From positions 372,001 to 436,000 of the forward strand of contig JAAXNY010000009.1 of NCBI GenBank assembly GCA_013420905.1: a DNA stretch of 64,000 bases, read 5' to 3'. Both the position numbers and the translations under genes were made by a program. Source of the DNA: Collybia mongolica. Lineage: Eukaryota > Basidiomycota > Agaricomycetes > Agaricales > Clitocybaceae. Every line of letters begins with the position of its first letter. The first letter of the stretch is position 1. Below are positions 10,847-21,300 of this stretch, piece after piece. Under the pieces are notes generated by a model that was not told the DNA's origin, made no database searches, and worked only from the letters and a program-made list of their open reading frames with translations.

Positions 10847-11503
10847 TTACTGCAACTTTGCAAATATAGTTGCAAAGGTAGTTCCTCGGTGTCTGTCAAG
10901 CACCGCAATCCGATAAGAGATAAATACTACAGTGAAAAAAGACTCACCCCAGGAAACCTCTTCCGGGGTCCACAAACGTACTGCGCCAGGAAAGAAGCAT
11001 TGAAATTTGAAAGTGGAGATTGATCTGAAGTATGAGCACTTACATATACCCCCGATCACCAGGAACACCTAGTTTCTCCTTGAAGAAATTAAAGAATTTC
11101 TTGCTATATTCCTCATTTGCAGAGTCGTTCAGGTTATCTAAGCTGATCTAACATGATCGTTGATCACCTAAATCTTGTTTTGGAAGTGGTCAAAACGAAA
11201 CTTACGACAGTCATGGTAAAGGCGGGATCGAATGTGCCGGCGAACGTAAGTGTCGGGTTGTAGGTGACACTAACTGTAATGTAGCCTTCGGGTTTCCCCA
11301 GAGTGGCGGCGCCGAGCTGAAAACGAGATGAAATCGTTTGAGAAACTGACAATGATGTAAACCAGGCACAGTCACCTTGGAAAACTCGAGGGCAAATGGT
11401 TTGGGGTCTTCGACCTACAAGGGGGCAATAGTAAACCGAGGGTTGTACTCTAAGAAATTGGGGTGCCTACTTTGACGTTGGTTATGAGCTCGAGGGAGGG
11501 CAT
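10847..11503 (-). CDS. Macrophage migration inhibitory factor (MIF)-like tautomerase
   Basis: This small tautomerase-superfamily enzyme acts as a trimer on phenylpyruvate-type keto/enol substrates. The physiological role in fungi is unknown. The first exon (11503-11471) encodes MPSLELITNVK, so the catalytic proline follows Met directly. Further exons encode VEDPKPFALEFSK, then LGKPEGYITVSVTYNP with the conserved active-site Lys in GKP. Next come TFAGTFDPAFTMTV, SLDNLNDSANEEYSKKFF, EKLGVPGDRG, FVDPGRGFLG and the end RGTTFATIFAKLQ. The rebuilt length is about 120 residues, normal for MIF. There are five short introns for so small a protein. No signal peptide is visible, and none occurs in animal MIF either. 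The chain follows the family motif by motif, so the call is strong. Confidence 0.9.
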
Positions 11504-12074
11504 TGTTACTTAGCGGTTCGGGTATGAAACGAATCTGAACCGTGGTTTCATGACGGAAAGCTTAGAGTGGTTTAGGCTCAGCGGCATATGAGCCGGCAAC
11601 AACGTCTGCGAGTAACCGGTAGTCATTCCGTCGTTGGGTACTTGGAGTTCCCATCCCTTCGTTCGTGTGTTTATTTTGGTCCGAGATCTAATGGGATGCC
11701 CGGATATGTTATTCAGTTGCGGCTTGACTCGCCACTCTGTTTATTGGTGCTCGTTCGGTTTTAGGTTTGCATAACGTTATTGGCCCAAAAGTTTAAAAGG
11801 TCCCGAAAACATTCCTTACCGCTGATACCCTTCCCTTTTAAAACAGCCCTCTATGATAACGCTGGACAGCATATGTAATACTACCAACATGTCCTCTCAG
11901 ACTTTTGTTGACAGGGCTTCTTGTTGCCTCATCAACCTAGTTTAATGACATTCATCCACACCATACTATGCCACATGGTGGGACAGTGAAGGAGTCAACG
12001 GGTCGGGTTGCCACCATTAACATCGACGGATCATATCGCGGTCTCGCATATAATGCAAGTCGAACACCAGATGA
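11504..12074. other. Intergenic region upstream of the MIF-like gene
   Basis: No gene recognised in this 571-bp stretch. It is upstream of the MIF-like gene (-) and downstream of the MYND gene (-), so it should hold the promoter of the former and the 3' UTR of the latter. Confidence 0.4.
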
Positions 12075-13768
12075 CTAAATTTGAGATTCATCGTCGAGGT
12101 TTAGTTCCAGCGACGTGTAGCCCCAAGGCACTTTGGCTCGCATCCAACGACTATCGAGCCTGGAAAAATGAGCCTTTGGGGGGATACACGCATAATCCAT
12201 TTGGAAGTGTAGGTTCATGGGATGTTTGGTGCCATACATTTTCTCAAAGTCAGGGCGTCGTGAGTGTAGATCATCCCAGAAGACGTGTCTTGCAAAAGCC
12301 AGGTCTTCGCTGGATAAAACTACATTTCCACCTTCTGAGCATTTATTCATTGATCATGGTCACGGGAACAGAGGTGGTGAAGCGTACCCTTGTTATCTTT
12401 TTGTGCCTTTAAACAATATTCTCGGTGCTCTTTGGTCCAGTTGAGTTTTTGGCACATCTGTGAACAGTAAGAAACGGCTTCACAGCCACTACAGCGCTTA
12501 AATTCGGCTCTGATATCCATAATGCCACACTTGATGATGTCAGGCGGCAAGAATAAAAGTAATGAGTAATATGAGGTACACTGACCTCTTTTTTATTGCA
12601 CAATTTTGATATTCTACCACCGGCTAAAATTAGCCGTTCCTCCACCATATCTTTCAACTGAGTCCACGCACGCCAAAACGGCCCCTCATACGCCAACTTC
12701 CCTTCTAGACGTTCCAGGTCGACCTTGTTTATTGACCTTGAAACAGCCCTTAGGACAGAGACGAATATAAGGCACTGCGGGATATAGGATGTGATTTCAA
12801 CAAGTCTATCGGCTTCATCAGACGAATCGCGAGGGGCACAGCGCAGTATTCCAAGAAGCAAGCCTGCCTCTAAAGATCGTTGAAGTCAAGTAATCCCTGC
12901 GTTTATTTGAAACCTGTCCCAAAGGTAGATGCACATCATATCTCTGACCGCCGTCGGAGATCGCGTTGCCTTCACACCCTTATTTGTAAGGGGGGCCCCA
13001 GTTAATGCGATGATTAGCATCATATGGGGGACTACGACGGGTATACCATCGGCATTTGGTGGTTCATACAGGAGGTGAGCGAAGTAAAGAACGACGATGG
13101 CAGCTAATTCTGTTGCAGTTCGTCCAGACCTTGCCACCATAAACTCCCAGCATTGAAGTACATTGTTAACCTCCCCATTTGCCCCCCTCATGGCTGTTCT
13201 GAGAAGCATGGTCGGAAACGACGTCGGGTCGTGTTTTAAGGAAAGTTCACGTGCCTGAAGATACCACAGATCAATTATTGGGGAAAGCTCGGAGAGGTGG
13301 GGGCCATCGCGCAAAGCGTTGGATCCTTAGAAAGGCGAGGGTTGTATATTCGTAGAGAATCGATGCCAGCCAATCGTACATGTCGGTTTCGAGTGGGTAA
13401 TTTTTTCGATTGAGACACCAAAAACTTCCACATTCTACCCACTTCCAGATGTTAGGCCATTGTTTCGAGATATTGTCGCGTATGATATTGAGAGCCCGAG
13501 TAGTGCTGATATTGAGTTCGGCAGGAAGGCGCGAGCAGAGGCTATTGATGGCTTCCAGCGCATGGATTGCGTGCTAGAATGTTGGGTGGGGTTGGTTATG
13601 TGCAGGCGCATGCAGTGGGTCTTTTTTGAATTGTAATAAGCATCGCGACAAGAGAACATTCATTTCCTTCCCTCCAAGTGGGCACGTCTGCGCGATGGTG
13701 TAGAAATCCCCAACATCTCGGACTGCTTTTCCGAGATGGATGTCATCTAAACTGGTATAACCATCCAT
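12075..13768 (-). CDS. MYND zinc-finger protein (multi-exon)
   Basis: The MYND finger is seen as CGIMDIRAEFKRCSGCEAVS followed by YCSQMCQKLNWTKEHREYC (about 12390-12530), with Cys/His spacing as in the family. MYND domains mediate protein-protein contacts, and the many fungal members have no assigned function. N-terminal exons encode a helical region with segments MDGYTSLDDIHLGKAV, ALEAINSLCSRLPAEL, HLSELSPIIDLWYLQ and AGLLLGILRCAPRDS. A last exon (about 12075-12313) follows the finger, reached through an intron beginning GTACGC. In the frame after LLQFKKDPLHAP a TAG stands directly before HAIHALEAIN. It is best explained as the end of an intron (TTCTAG) with a weak donor. Splicing of the N-terminal half is uncertain. 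Confidence 0.75.
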
Positions 13769-16700
13769 TAACACTCTAACGGGAGGCGAATTTGTATAGA
13801 GGGAAGGCGGTTCGAACTTTGAAGTCCATATTCGTTTCGTGTTTGTCTCGAGTTTGTCTTTCCACGCGCGTTGAGCCCACGTGTTTCCCTCGTCGCTCCC
13901 AAGTCATGCATGACCACTGCATTAAACATGAGAAATTTCCGATTCGCCTCCACTTTTCTCTGTACGTACACTGTGTCCACAGCATGCATGTCCCCACATT
14001 TAGGGCCCGGTCAAGATTTCATGATGGATCTGATATCTTCGACAGCGGCCAAGATCCGTCAATGTGCTACCTACATTACCGACCTTCCGTTTTCCAGGTC
14101 ATAATGACTCGAAGAACCAACGGAGCACGGGTCACAGAATACATGAATAAGGAAATCATCTCGATCAAAATAAAGAACTCCTGTATGTCTGTTGTGATTC
14201 ATGAAACGGTGTCCAAGGTCCTCACGCTATTTCGATTTACTTGTACAGAAGAATTTGGCACACGACCACGCGTACATACTGAACATATTTACATCTTGGG
14301 GAGAACAGCAAAAAATGCTCTGCCTGGCGAAATTTCGCATCGACAGCGTGTCAGGCTCGCTGATTAATTGAGGTGGGTGAGTTCATTTCGCATTCAATAT
14401 CAGGGTTCGATGCTTTACACTTTTGGCAAACCGCGCAGGATAGTCGTGTGCCTGACCACAAGCCATCACTCGGACCCACTTCACCAAGGCAGAGCCGCCG
14501 AATTCTAAATTCTCACCTGCACATCGGCGAGTTCATCTACTTGGCACAAACTCAGACAAAATACAAGACTCAAACCCATGTCAATGCAGTTATAGGTACT
14601 AATCTAGGAGTGACTGAGGCCGCCGAGTCAACCCCGAAGTATGTCAGGTAACGAAGGGTAAGCACGGCCCCTTTGCAGGAGTCTATGTTATTGTATCTCT
14701 AACTATAACCAGAAACCTGAAGCTGCGACCCTCTGCGGCAAAATCCTCCGGTATATCCCTGCACCTACATCCCACAATATGTTCTGCAGGGACGAATCCT
14801 CTACCTCGCAGGACCCCAACCCTACATATCCCAACTCCGTTCCTCCGTCGCGGCCCTTGATAAACCAGACGTAAAACCCCATAATTGCGCCCCGGTTATT
14901 GTATTGTACGATTAAAGCTGGGGATATAAAACATCCGTCAAAGGTTCCGAGAAATAACGCGTTAGCGTTCTCCTCAAAGACTAGCTATAGACGCTCAAGT
15001 TCTTACGGTCCGAGTCTGACCAGAAAGCAGACATGGCCCGACTTCCGAATGTTCATCCGATACCTCTCATCATAGACCCCGATATCCCTATCTTCTAGCC
15101 TACACACTCTTCCCGCCATGTGGCATAAACGTCTTCTCCAAATTCAGGACATTTCTAAAACGTCGCGTACAATACATACAGACACCTCCAAATCCCCACG
15201 CCGAGCCTTTTTCAGCACTCGTTGAACCCCTCTCTGTCCCTGCGGCTTCATTTTTGCATTGATCCAAAAAGACATATTGACAGGGGGATCTTTTCCATAT
15301 ACTTCGAATAACGAAACGAACAGTGGACAACACAGAAAGCTAATAACGCCTCCCTCCGAATATGGCGGTCTGCGGACGCCAAGGCCAACTCTAAATCAAG
15401 AGAAAACCCATCGAAGCCTCGAAATGCTGACATACGGAGAACGGAGACGGGGTTAGTGCGCGGCGTGACGATGGTGGCTGGCTTGTTGGCTCTCACGAGC
15501 GTGCCAAATATGGCGACGAGATGCTGGTTTTGGCGGTCTTGGCGGGGGGCGGCGCACCGCCAAGGCGTCACTATGTAGACGCTGCCATCTGTGGACCCGG
15601 GAAGCATGTCGTAACTCCCCATTGCTCGCCATCCACGATTCCCTGGCTCACGGCTCCCAGCAGGTATGTCACCGGGCGATCCCGCGGTTGCTGCGATGGT
15701 CATGGCAGAAAAAGGACTAGTGGGATATTTTTTGGTTTCGTGTCTGGGTTGCGAACGCGTCGGAAAACCTACGGCAGGAGCAATGGCATCACACGGGTCT
15801 TTCTTGCAATCGGTTCCTTTTCTTTACACCAGTGCTGCGAATGCGTCGGGAAACCTCGCCCACCGGAGGGACAAAATCTAGCTACAGCCTTGTCTCGCCT
15901 ACGATCCATCAACGGTGCCTGGGCCAGTCCGAACGTGCACAATTTACCCACGCATCCATCCGTACATACATCCATCATCGTGTTTTTTTTTTCTTTTTTG
16001 GTGGGCTTGCCTACCAACCAGGTCAAGCTGTGACGGGGTCCCGTCTGCCTCTGATTAATCATAATTTATCAGCATATACATCAGCGGTCGTAGCTCGAAA
16101 TCAGGTATCAGGTATCAGATATCAGAATCCGGATGACAACTCCACTGTCTGTACAGTGCACCCAAATGAGTCAGAGTCGGAGCCAGAGCCAGAGTCAGAG
16201 CCAGAGCTAGGGAACGCTGATCACGGAATCGCTGAACGGATTCGAAGAGGAAAAAAAAAAAGAGTCCCAAGTAGGGTACATGCGCGTCTCCAATAGCTCC
16301 AAACCCCATCATCACTTACGTATGCCCAATATTAATGTAACAGCCAACTGATCCTCGGAATAGCTTCTTCCAAGTACTAAGTCATGGACATTCTATCATT
16401 TCTTAAAAATAACAAGGACCAAGTGATTTTATCATACGCACAGATCCGAGGCCTTCATGATCTGATAGATATCCGCGTACCGGAATTACGCTCGCGCAAC
16501 GTATAAGAAGCTCAGAAGTCGACAGGCCTCTAGTCAAACGTCGCTTAAAAGCATAAAATTAACTTTCCAAGCCTGTCCCGCGGACAGAAGAAGAGTCGAG
16601 TTTTAGAAATGTAGATTCTGTAACCGATATCAGTGTACTGTATGCCGTGACCCCCATGAACTACCAACTGTAACCCTGTGGAACATGTACTGCGAACTGC

Positions 16701-18010
16701 GAACTACGTACAAAAGTATACGAAAAACGAAAAGAAAACGAGAAAAGTTGAAAAAAGTTGGAAAAAAAAAAAAGACGAGGTGAGTCAATTGTTCTGGCAA
16801 GGTATGTGTTATTGGTACAAGAGACGAGACGACTCGAAACTGATGGGTGGGTGGGGGAATGATGTGAGATGTGAGATGGAAACGGATCGGAGAGTTGAGA
16901 TGGGGTATGTAGATTGCGAGACCGGACGACGAGACTGAGACTGGAACTGGGACTGGAACTGGAATGATACCGACACGGATACGAAAGCGAAAGCGAAGCG
17001 GGCTGGTGATGGGTGGGGGTAGGTCAAGTATGACACAAGAACTCCAGGGCTGCCTGGAGGTAGGTTGGGTTGGGAATAGGAACGGGTTGTTATTTTTTTT
17101 TGTTATTTTTTTTTTCAATTCTGCGTGACGTGTTGTTCTCGTCATTGTCGTTGTTGTTGTTGCTGTTTGTGTCATGTTATAGTTTAAGACGGTGTAGGTG
17201 TATAATACTTGTGTTTGTTAGGCGTTAGGTCGGACATCGTAGATGCAGGGCAAGCACGATGACTCCTGATATCGCGCGCATCTGTTAGTCTCGAGGCACG
17301 ATTTCAAGTGAAGAGAGCAAGACGTACCCGATATCTAAGTGTTATAGACATGAATGCGGAATGCGGAACGCGGATGCGGTGTAGGGAAAGCTCGGGAGGG
17401 AGCAACGTGATTGAGTGGGGGGTGCTAATAGAGCCAATAACCTATAAACATATGTCTTCTCTTCTTCTCTTCCGCTCCCCGCTTCTCCTTCTTCTTGTAC
17501 TGTTCATGAGGGTTTGGACTGCGACGTAATGTGGCGGGCGCCACGGGTATCAAAATGTAGGGGTGGAAATATCAAGCAGGCCAGTTTGTTTTGTTGTGGA
17601 CGAGACGTGAAACACAAGACACGAAACTTGGGGACCGAAGACGGGGGTACTAGGGACAGGACAAGAGCGTGGAAGGGGAGAGACGGTATGGACAGGCGCG
17701 CTGGGACGATAAGATGAAACTGATATTGACAAGAAGCAAGACGGGTGCACGCGGGCGGGTGCGGTGCGGAGATAAGGCATAGACGCAGTAGGGGTGGGCG
17801 GGGAAACAAGGACGCAAAAGGAAATCGGTGGCACGGCACGGGGAAGGGTGCATGCGCACACCCTCAAGTCGACCCCGTGCACGGAAGCCCGGGAATCCTT
17901 CAACCCCGCCGTTTCTCTTTTTTTTTTCTCTTTTCATGCTGCTCTGGGTAGAGTGGTTTAGAGGCTTACTCCATTCCCCCCCTTCCTCTCCTCATCACTG
18001 CCACAGCCCA
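13769..18010. other. Gene-poor region, no supported gene
   Basis: About 4.2 kb with several medium open frames (+ 13792-14367, - 15248-15703, - 16630-17175), none with a recognisable domain or believable splice partners. Short tandem repeats occur near 16101-16125 and 16170-16210, with poly-A and poly-T tracts near 16762 and 17090-17115. The base composition is similar to the flanks and CpG is present, so it does not look like old methylated transposon. Non-coding transcripts or the long 3' region of the disordered-protein gene are possible. Confidence 0.35.
16101..16210. repeat. Short tandem repeats (ggtatca and gagcca units)
   Basis: Near 16101-16125 the unit ggtatca/gatatca is repeated about three times. 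Near 16170-16210 the hexamer gagcca, with gagtca variants, is repeated about six times. These are simple microsatellites in non-coding DNA. Confidence 0.6.
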
Positions 18011-19822
18011 CTAATTGTGGCGGCTGATCTTCTCGACTCCAGCCCCCAGTGCCGTCTTCCGCGCCTCTTCCTGCTCCGCCTCTTCCTCGTCCTCTTCTTC
18101 ATCGTCTTCCTCCTCTTCGTCCTGGTTAACACGCGCAGCAGGTCCCTCCTCATCCTCACTTTCTGACTCGCTCGGGCTTTCCTCCTCCGCAGCGACTATC
18201 GTCTCCTTGAGACCCGAGGGCGGTGCGACGCCCTTGGTTACCGGCGGGAGCTCGCCCGCCAAACCGTTGAGTCCACTCTCGGCCGAGGCCGTGCGCGAAT
18301 GCATCCGGCGATACGAGTGGTGATGGTGCAAGTGCGCGGGGAGCGTCACTGTCTTGAGAATATGCTCTGGGTCCGAGGGGGCCGCTGAGGGAGTGGTGGA
18401 TGGTATGCGTGCCATTGTCGGAGGTTCCAGTACAGACTCAGGCTCAGGTTCAGGTGCGAGTTTCGCGGGAGCTGCTGGCTCCTCGATAGTGGAAACGGTT
18501 GGCACGGACGATTTCGCAGCCTCGGCCTCTGCCTTCTCCCTCTCCTTCTTCTCGCGCTCCCTTGCCTCTCTCCTCTTTCTGACCCACCCCATGCCGCTTC
18601 CGTCATCTCCATCGTCGCCGGTGACGCCCTCGACGCCTCCCACGCCCTTCTTCTCGCCATCTGCAAAGCTGCCGACGATCACACCCCGACCGTCGCTCTG
18701 CAAGCGCTCCCAGCGCGTGCGTTCCTTGTCCTGCGCGGCTTCTGCACCGACGACGCCCGCATGGCGGGCGCCACGCACGCTGCCCATCCCGCCGTAGCCC
18801 CACTCGACAAACTCGGGATCGTCGTCACGCGCATTCGCAAAGGGATTTGCATCGCGCTTGGGGCCGCCGTACACGCGCCCGTTGAGCATTCGTGTGCCCT
18901 TGCGCACAGGTAAGGAGGTGTTTGTTTTGGTTGGGGTGGTGGGGGCAGAAGAGGCAGAGTTGGACCGCGGTTTCTTGGCGGCCTTGGGTGCGGGCTTAAG
19001 ACCGAAAGAGGTGTTGGAGGTGTAGGACTGGGTGCTTTGGGTGCGGCCAAGCGGGGAGCCGACTTTGGTGGCGGAGCCGGCACTGGACCAGCGGGTGAGG
19101 CCAAGGCCCCAGGAGGAGGGCGGGGAGGTAGGGGTATCGGATGGTGGGCCGTTGTTCTTGGAAGAGGGGCGGAAGAGGTTTACGGCGCCAAGGGTGAGGA
19201 TCTCCTCGGTTGAAAAATTGATTCGGGACCAGCTTGGACTGGTGCGAGAGTTGGTGGGGGTGGGAGTGTTGGAATCCTTGTCGAGGGAGGGCGTTGGGGT
19301 GAGGGAGTGGGAAGAGGAGGCCGGGGAGGTTGGAGAGCTCTTTTTGAAGGGAAAGGGGCGGAGGAGGGAGAGGGACTTGGGTCTGGACCAGGAGGGAGCG
19401 GGGATGGGGGAATGGGAGAGGAGCTGCTGTGTGGTTGGCTTTGTGGGGATGGGGGTTGTGCAGAGGGAGGAGGGCAGAGACTCTGTGTCGCTAGGGGCGG
19501 AAGAGGAGCATGACTCGTCGTCGATGAAGGGGTAGCTGTGGCGCTTGGAGGGGATGTCGACGTCTATGACATCGAGGAGAACATTGTCGTCGTCGTTGTG
19601 GTGTGGGTTGCGGCGTGGGTCTGGGAGGGGAGCAAAGCGGATGCGACGGTGGGAAGCAGGGCCCAGGGAGCCAGAACGGTTTGGAGTGCGTATGCTGGTG
19701 TGGGAGGAGGTGGAGGAAGAGGAGGAGGAAGTGGAGGGGGCAGGGGACGGGTTGATGGGAAAGGCGATGGAGTGCAGGAGGATGCTGTTTCGAGTGGATG
19801 TGAAGGTGGCAGCAGCAGCCAT
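18011..19822 (-). CDS. Large intrinsically disordered protein (603 aa), function unknown
   Basis: A single long intronless frame begins MAAAATFTSTRNSILL. The N-terminal third is Ser/Pro/Thr-rich and contains a basic motif SHRRIRFAPLPDPRR. The middle has many SP/TP sites and a more ordered block GTRMLNGRVYGGPKR to EFVEWGYGGMGSV. A charged coiled-coil-like stretch RKRREAREREKKEREKAE follows. Near the C-terminus is a His-rich patch (LHHHHSYRRMHSR) and a long acidic run of Glu/Asp, ending EKISRHN. The RIRFAPLPDP and EWGYGGMGS segments look like conserved islands in an otherwise disordered chain. The composition suggests a phosphorylated regulatory or scaffold protein, but no function can be named. 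It stands alone in a gene-poor region of about 14 kb. Confidence 0.7.
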   Translation of the reverse strand: MAAAATFTSTRNSILLHSIAFPINPSPAPSTSSSSSSTSSHTSIRTPNRSGSLGPASHRRIRFAPLPDPRRNPHHNDDDNVLLDVIDVDIPSKRHSYPFIDDESCSSSAPSDTESLPSSLCTTPIPTKPTTQQLLSHSPIPAPSWSRPKSLSLLRPFPFKKSSPTSPASSSHSLTPTPSLDKDSNTPTPTNSRTSPSWSRINFSTEEILTLGAVNLFRPSSKNNGPPSDTPTSPPSSWGLGLTRWSSAGSATKVGSPLGRTQSTQSYTSNTSFGLKPAPKAAKKPRSNSASSAPTTPTKTNTSLPVRKGTRMLNGRVYGGPKRDANPFANARDDDPEFVEWGYGGMGSVRGARHAGVVGAEAAQDKERTRWERLQSDGRGVIVGSFADGEKKGVGGVEGVTGDDGDDGSGMGWVRKRREAREREKKEREKAEAEAAKSSVPTVSTIEEPAAPAKLAPEPEPESVLEPPTMARIPSTTPSAAPSDPEHILKTVTLPAHLHHHHSYRRMHSRTASAESGLNGLAGELPPVTKGVAPPSGLKETIVAAEEESPSESESEDEEGPAARVNQDEEEEDDEEEDEEEAEQEEARKTALGAGVEKISRHN

Positions 19823-21300
19823 CGAAGAAGAGCAGAGAGAGAAGACGTTCGACTGTCGTTGCTTTTGCGCTTTTCTCTTTGAGCACCGCTTTGTTTTGTT
19901 ACCTCGATCCAGATCTCGCTACCTGCTCCCGGGGTCCTGCTCAACCGCTGACACGTGTCTCGATCGCCACATCTCCGCCAGCCCACTAATCACTATCTCC
20001 ATCCAGCTCAGATCCCGATCAACAGCTTCCGGCTCCCCGGTCCCTCTTCTGGCCATTCCCCGCCCTCCCGCCCCCCCGCCAAGGCCGTTCGACCCAGGCC
20101 TTCCAACCCGTCTCACCGTTCGTCTTTGTTTTGCAACGACAATCATTTCACGTCAGCCCTCGTCATACATCATCTTCTCTCTTGGCGCACGCCGCGCCCC
20201 CTTGGCATTTGTACCAGAAACACTCCCTCGATCGCCCCTTCATATCCTCCCAGGTCCCGCGACAAGCATCTCACCCTAAAACCCATCACCCACCATCCTA
20301 TTCATTCCCCTGCTCTTGGCACCTACATCCTTCCACCACCCTGCCCTCTAATTTGGTGCCTTGCTGCGCTCTCCATTCTGCACCCCAAATTTTCATCTTC
20401 CATTCACAATTACCGAGCATCTCAAACACACCAGAATCGTCTTTCTGGAAATGTCTGAACAGTACGTGACTTACGTCCTCTGGTACGCGCCCAATCACAA
20501 TCTCCACGCGGTTCTCTTCCAGTCACCGTGCATCTCGCACGCCCAGTGATTCCAACAAACAAGCTTCGAATCATCCATCCACTTTTGAAGTTCGTTAATA
20601 ACGGGCCCATCCACATCCGAATATACGCGCCCATATATCACTCGCTAAAATCACAAACTCCACGAAAACGCAGCCGGTCGATCCCAGAACGTCATCGACA
20701 GACACAGCCGTCTCCATGACGCATCCTGATTCCAATCCGACTCGACGTCCCGGCCCTCGAACATTGATCCCCGGCGACAACACCGATACCAACCTCCCTT
20801 GCACCCCGTCACACCATTCACTCACATACCCCGCCCCGCTCTCCCCTGCACACCCACCCCAGGGCTGCCCCGACCCCCCCCCCCCCCCCACTCCCACCTT
20901 ACGCCCGACCCCCGTCTTCTCCGCCGCATCACGATCATACCCTCCCACATTGCCCTATTCGTCCCGAGCACCCCGGACTTATCTCCTCCAATCCACGAAA
21001 CTAATTATAACGCAACCCCTTCCCCCCCCCCTTTTTCCAACTATTGAGGTCTGGATTGACGACTCTGCTTCTACTTCGCGCTCCATGCTTGCTCCGCATA
21101 CCATCTCATCTCCATATTCTGTCATTTGGACTCCTGACACCTTGGTGGTGCGGCGGCGGCGCTCAATTCGCCACCGTGACGCATACCACTGACAGTCCTG
21201 TCCCACTGCCAAGCAAAAGTCCTCAAGGGATCGCCCTGCGTCTGCGCCCCTCACCACTGTGCCGGGCGGATCGCGATATCGACCTGTAAAACATGCAAAT
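19823..21300. other. Pyrimidine/C-rich upstream region of the disordered-protein gene
   Basis: The plus strand is strongly C/T-rich for about 1.4 kb, so the minus (coding) strand of the flanking gene is G/A-rich. It includes a run of 16 C at 20874-20889 and one of 10 C near 21022-21031. Open frames here are Pro/Ser/His-rich, as expected from composition alone. It may be the promoter and long 5' UTR of the minus-strand gene. Confidence 0.45.
20874..20889. repeat. C16 homopolymer tract
   Basis: Sixteen consecutive C on the plus strand (G16 on the minus strand), followed about 130 bp later by a C10 run. Such tracts can form G-quadruplex/i-motif structures and are prone to length change. They may also reflect an assembly or sequencing error in length. 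Confidence 0.8.

Noticed and set aside
13565..13620. In-frame TAG in the MYND-finger gene, which could make it a pseudogene
   Set aside because: The TAG is the end of TTCTAG directly before a conserved-looking segment (HAIHALEAIN) and is better read as an intron acceptor with a weak GTTCTC donor.
13792..14367. 191-codon plus-strand frame
   Set aside because: No recognisable domain, composition not coding-like, and it lies next to the start of a minus-strand gene. Most likely fortuitous.
15248..15703. 151-codon minus-strand frame beginning with ATG
   Set aside because: No domain or splice partners. Cannot be distinguished from chance without homology or RNA data.
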